DNA of 26,618 nucleotides, taken from Lenisia limosa. Its lineage: Eukaryota; Breviatea. The stretch lies in assembly GCA_001655205.1 (NCBI GenBank), contig LPNZ01005330.1, forward strand, positions 1-26,618, read 5' to 3'. Positions 23,301-26,618 of the stretch are shown in pieces (position 1 is the first letter of the stretch; each line of letters opens with the position of its first letter). Both the position numbers and the translations under genes were made by a program. Below the pieces are notes generated by a model, which ran no database searches, was not told the origin of the DNA, and worked only from the letters and a program-made list of their open reading frames with translations.

Positions 23301-25012
23301 ACCAGTCAATAATACGACTCAACCAACAGCTTTTAAGTTAATTTGAAAAAATCTTGCATAAAAAAATGCCGGAAGTAACAAAACCATAACATCAACATAA
23401 TTTACATTTCCTTATATCATTAGAGCCATGCCTTCAGTCCTTGCTTTTCCTGCTGAACGGGTAAGAAAAGGAAACTAGGGAGAATGTGTATATTTTTCAT
23501 TTCTTTATGTCTTTTCAAGAACAAAAATTACTTTCAAGGATTGATTAGTAATATGATTTCTCACATTTCTGGTGACACGAGGGAGGATCAATTATAATTA
23601 AATTACAAATACTCAGAATGTTGTTGTTCGTGAAACTGCCAGTGGCATCTACACCCCTCTTGCCTATTATCTTGGTCGATCATTGAGTGATCTGCCAGTT
23701 GCCGTCGCAACTCCAGTGTTGTTTTCGCTTCTTGGTAGGGGCTGTATTTGGTAAATAACGTCGTCATCTGAGTAATACTGTATCTTTGATATTAATTAAA
23801 ACCCCTTGCAATTAATTTTTTGAAGAAATGAATTGACACCAAAATGTCTGAAATTGAGTTTACATTATAATATGTCTCACGTCAAATTTTGCAATTTTTT
23901 TTTCAATTAATTACCCGGGACCTAACGTCAATGCATGGTAAAGCAGTCACACTTCCAGTGTATTGGACCGTAGGGTTTAGGGCGTCAATAGGGAACTTTG
24001 CAGTGTTTGCAGCAGTTCAACTCTGTACAAATATCACTGCGGCTTCAATGGGCATTATGCTCAGTGTCATGTTTGCAACTCCGGAGGTTTGCAAATAGCT
24101 CGTTTAGCTGATTTATAACAATTTCTCTACAATTTCAACAGGCATTTTGCGAATCATTTTGCTTTCTAATTGCAATCACTGTGTGGACAATTGCATCCAA
24201 ATACAATATCCTGAAGACTGTAGGTAGCAGCTGCCGTGAGCCCTGCAGTAATCATGCCGTTTTCGATGCTAAGTGGCTTCATGGTTAATAGTGAAAACCT
24301 AGGATACATCCTAAAACCGTAAGTCAGAGAATGTTACGAAAAATATAATTGCGTTGTATAAACCTTTAGTAGTATCGGAACTCGATTTACAGTGTTTTTG
24401 ATTTAAAAAGGTCCCATTTTTGACAATTCATTTCCTACATTAATTTTTTTCTGAAGCTACTTTTCATATTTGCATATTGGAGAAAATTTCGCCGTTCTTC
24501 TATATGTTTGACATTCTAATGATCAACGAATTTGACGTAAGTATTGAGAGCATCTCAGTTACATGTCCTTGATTCCCCAAATTGTCAATATTTTTGATAA
24601 TATGTTAGGACTTGGAGTTAACTTGTACAACACAGCAGTTGAAGATTTTTGAGAACTCCTGCCCTGTAACCAATGGGTCACAGGTAAACAAATGGTATAA
24701 TAATTATGTTTATGTAAAAATTGAACCTCAATCAACAATCAATAGCATTCCACCTCATTTTGCCAGGTACTTGAAAGCCGGGGTATTGACGCAGCCAATT
24801 TGGGTCGTGACTGTTGGCGGGACTTTAATAATCATAAATGATGACAGTTTGAATTTTGACATTCATATTTGAAAAAATATGGATCAGGTCATTGATATTT
24901 TATTCAATATAAAATACATCAATACATGGAATCAGCCAGTTTGCATTTTGTAATTTGCAATCTGACCCTCACAGTTGCTTGTATCATTGGTTTTATTGTT
25001 TCCTTTCGGTAA
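20310..25012 (+). CDS. ABCG-family half-transporter (ATPase domain then six membrane segments), start unresolved
   Basis: Exons: 20310-20366, 20411-20460, 20572-20643, 20870-20933, 21094-21155, 21219-21311, 21430-21507, 21620-21688, 21776-21833, 22034-22149, 22319-22441, 22505-22606, 22718-22789, 22903-22974, 23060-23094, 23155-23238, 23424-23460, 23617-23734, 23959-24086, 24224-24318, 24457-24536, 24609-24683, 24767-24812, 24936-25012. This is ~620 residues, the usual ABCG half-size. The nucleotide-binding domain comes first, as in the White/ABCG subfamily: Walker A GPSGAGKTT, Q-loop GYVPQQD, signature LSGGEKRR, Walker B SLLFLDEPTTGLDSD, H-loop CTIHQPSG. The membrane domain follows: AVFFALVCGALWF, FMFITLISLFMGTAMPS, VVVRETASGIYTPLAYYL, VFAAVQLCTNITAASMGI, AVIMPFSMLSGFM, CPVTNGSQ and a last segment VACIIGFIVSFR before TAA at 25010-25012. 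It needs a partner or homodimer; the substrate is not deducible (lipids or sterols are common in the family). The first exon is missing. The phase from 24224-24318 into 24457-24536 is off by one base. The donor at 22606 was chosen because it keeps frame. Confidence 0.93.
20697..20774. repeat. MITE family B, 78-bp copy with TA on both sides
   Basis: It runs cagtgaccttgataaatctt ... ggtcaagatttattcatatcattg, exactly the same length as the copy at 3774-3851. The arms are inverted over ~26 bp with a few mismatches, and TA flanks both ends. It lies in the intron between exons 20572-20643 and 20870-20933 of the ABCG gene, which contains the Walker A motif in its next exon. Confidence 0.85.
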
Positions 25013-25240
25013 GAGGGTAGATAGAACACCAATTTTCATTTGGATTTGAATCCATTCTGTGAATAATTTTAGTAACTGTCTAGACTCCTTGCATTTGTGT
25101 TTTTGAGAAGAGCTTGTAAGAAAGCCATTCCAGCCTAGGCCTGCTGTTGTGAAACGAAACCATTTGTATTCTGTGTAATGTATCAATAAACCTGTAATAT
25201 AACATGACTGCATAGGCTCGTGGATACACTTTATATCTTA

Positions 25241-25323
25241 TGGCTTCACTTCGGTTCAAAAAAGACTGAATTTCTCGATAAATCCTCGAAAACTATCGAT
25301 ATTTTCGAACCAAAGTGAAGTCC
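25241..25323. repeat. MITE family A copy 5, most symmetric, TA flanks
   Basis: The left arm ggcttcacttcggttc pairs with the right arm gaaccaaagtgaagtcc, giving a near-perfect 15-bp terminal inverted repeat. TA lies directly outside both ends. The centre is gactgaatttctcgataaatcctcgaaaactatcgatatt. At 83 bp it is shorter than copies 1 and 4, which carry an extra ~12 bp (ccagtattttttg) before the right arm. It lies in the convergent spacer between the ABCG gene and the right-hand gene. Confidence 0.9.
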
Positions 25324-25439
25324 TAAATATGGAATAGAAGCTATTGTGCTTGGAGCTGTTCGACACAGTGAAAGTCACAAAATTCTATAGACATTACAAA
25401 ATTACAAACGAATAAAAATACAAGACCTGGGGCATAGAG

Positions 25440-26618
25440 TTAGAGGCCGCGCTTGGAGCGAAGCTTCTTCATTTCTGGTGTCTCCTTAATGATGCGATTC
25501 ACCTAGTGGTGGAGTAAAATCGGAAAAATTATCAAACAAAAAAGCCCAGAAGAGGGATGAGCAAAAAAGGAAAATTGTCAAAACAATGCCCAAAATCAAG
25601 ATAAGTCCAGTGCTAGAGCGAAACCTCACGGATGACAGTATTAATCCTGAAAAGAAGCCCCCCCCCCCCCNNNNNNNNNNNNNNNNNNNNNNNNNNNNNN
25701 NNNNNNNNNNNNNNNNNNNNNNNNNNNNNNNNNNNNNNNNNNNNNNNNNNNNNNNNNNNNNNNNNNNNNNNNNNNNNNNNNNNNNNNNNNNNNNNNNNNN
25801 NNNNNNNNNNNNNNNNNNNNNNNNNNNNNNNNNNNNNNNNTTTTTATTTTAAAAAAAAAACGATAGTTTTAAAAGATTTATCGAGAAATGTAGTCTTTTT
25901 TCGAACTGAAGTGACGAAATTACCCTATATTTTCAAAATATATCTGTATTCTTGCTCCCAAAGAGTATTACTCTTGCCCTGTTGTCAAACAAAGCATCAC
26001 TTCAAGGCCAAACCATCAAAGAAAGCACCACTTCAAGGCCAAACCAGCAAGCAAAGCACCACTTCAAGGCCAAACCGCTACCTACGGCGTATTGGGCGTA
26101 GCAACACGTGAAGACGACCTCTTGAACTCCTTCGCCTTCTGAATGCGGGCGTTGTTGAGTTTGCGCTCGGTATCGTTCATTGCACATGACTCAACACGGA
26201 TTTGCTCCTAAGGGAGTAACTAAGGAAATTTCGGTGAAGAATAATTGCTCCGCAGGGGGGTCAAATCAACAGAGTAAAAATAATAGTCACTAAAGGGAGA
26301 TTAAATGATTACAGTTTCACGTTGTAAAATAGTCTCATTATGTTTAGTTTTGTGGTGTATTACGAAAAGAGACAAGTCCACAAACCTTATGAAGGTCAAT
26401 TTGATGCACCAGGACACCATGCTCAGCATGCTGCTTTTTGCGCTTCTAAAGAGTGTGACAGACAGTATCAAATATAAGTTATGATGTAATACTATGATTT
26501 AATAGAAACAACCTTGTTTTAATTCTCATCTCCATACAATATTCATGTATTATAAGATCTGAAAGGCAAGACCTACGTTAATTTTGGCCTCCTTCTGTTC
26601 ACGTTCGTACTCGTCCGC
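25440..26618 (-). CDS. 3' end of a charged coiled-coil protein, possibly CFAP45-like axonemal protein (partial)
   Basis: Minus-strand exons, in transcript order: 26618-26577 (cut by the window edge), 26445-26386, 26207-26106, 25502-25440, all phase 0 and GT-AG, stop TAA at 25440-25442. The 88 visible residues are almost wholly charged helix: DEYEREQKEAKIN, KRKKQHAEHGVLVHQIDLHK, EQIRVESCAMNDTERKLN, ARIQKAKEFKR, then a basic tail IIKETPEMKKLRSKRGL. The pattern of a DE(Y/F)ER helix, a short hydrophobic VLVHQI repeat start and EQIRVE resembles the C-terminal trichohyalin-plectin-homology region of CFAP45/CCDC19-type doublet-microtubule inner proteins. That match is from memory of the family style and is tentative; other TPH coiled-coil proteins (CFAP53, MNS1) fit nearly as well. 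If correct, the organism builds cilia. The last intron (25503-26105) holds a gap, a MITE fragment and a tandem repeat. The end of exon 26207-26106 at tcacgt|gttgct was chosen because it keeps phase. Confidence 0.65.
25671..25840. other. Assembly gap (170 N) after poly-C
   Basis: The gap follows a run of thirteen C and precedes a T/A-rich stretch and a MITE fragment, all within the last intron of the right-hand gene. The left part of the nearest MITE is missing and probably lies in the gap. Confidence 0.95.
25850..25913. repeat. MITE family A copy 6, reverse orientation, cut by the gap
   Basis: Read on the minus strand this gives gtcacttcagttcgaaaaaagact...tttctcgataaatctt...aaaactatcg, matching the left two-thirds of family A in the opposite orientation to the other copies. 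The remaining third runs into A-rich sequence and the N gap. It lies in the last intron of the right-hand gene. Confidence 0.8.
25991..26079. repeat. 31-bp tandem repeat, three copies, in an intron
   Basis: Copies of aaagcaccacttcaaggcc-aaaccagcaagc begin at 25991, 26022 and 26053 with a fixed 31-bp period and one or two differences each; the third is truncated at about 26079. The array ends ~27 bp from the donor of the exon 26207-26106 of the right-hand gene. Because 31 is not a multiple of three and it lies beyond the donor, it is read as intronic. Confidence 0.85.

Noticed and set aside
24096-24223. Apparent exon after acag at 24142 in the ABCG gene
   Set aside because: The region gives no family match. 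Joining 24086 directly to 24224 yields ATPE-VAAAVSPAVIMPF, which fits ABCG transporters.
24932-25213. Minus-strand 93-residue open frame
   Set aside because: It is antisense to the last ABCG exon (membrane segment ending SFR) and the 3' UTR, with no family features.
1-26618. tRNA, rRNA, CRISPR array, bacterial operon or insertion sequence
   Set aside because: None was recognised by eye. The repeats are tandem or palindromic and lack the regular spacers of CRISPR, and no transposase or integrase motif was found in any frame read.

Overview
This is a window of a nuclear eukaryotic genome. Real proteins appear only after removing many spliceosomal introns: exons are typically 40-140 bp, and nearly every junction I placed is GT-AG with matching phase. 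The sequence is AT-rich and carries short inverted-repeat elements inside introns. The right-hand gene resembles a ciliary coiled-coil protein, and the other recognisable genes are general eukaryotic ones. This suggests an intron-rich, probably flagellated protist or early-branching fungus. I cannot name the lineage. There are three N gaps (2173-2264, 9788-9829, 25671-25840); two of them begin at a poly-C run.

From left to right there are five genes in alternating orientation. (1) 6193 to 429, minus: a 13-exon gene for a ~700-residue protein I do not recognise, with a Pro/Ser-rich middle and a helical C-terminal half. (2) 6492 to 11232, plus: an 18-exon gene for a ~494-residue secretory-pathway membrane protein with a signal peptide, an extracytoplasmic domain, about seven membrane segments and an acidic tail, resembling the GOST (GPR107/GPR108/TMEM87/TMEM145) architecture. 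(3) 18943 to 11929, minus: a 32-exon gene for a 753-residue beta-oxidation multifunctional enzyme (enoyl-CoA hydratase plus 3-hydroxyacyl-CoA dehydrogenase). (4) 20310 to 25012, plus: about 24 exons of an ABCG half-transporter whose first exon(s) are not resolved. (5) From beyond the right edge to 25440, minus: the 3' end of a coiled-coil, possibly CFAP45-like, axonemal protein.

Genes 1 and 2 diverge from a 298-bp spacer. Genes 2 and 3 converge. Genes 3 and 4 diverge from a ~1.4-kb spacer. Genes 4 and 5 converge. No operon-like or pathway cluster is evident. A fatty-acid oxidation enzyme beside an ABCG (often lipid or sterol) transporter is suggestive but may be chance.

The most notable content outside the genes is two families of short, TA-flanked, palindromic MITE-like elements (six copies of one, three of the other), nearly all inside introns or just downstream of genes. 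There are also minisatellites in introns, one of which repeats a 3' splice acceptor and the start of its exon. Splicing anomalies include a 12-nt microexon lacking an AG acceptor, a 36-nt intron, and a one-base frame inconsistency in the ABCG gene. No tRNA, rRNA, CRISPR or bacterial-type feature was recognised.
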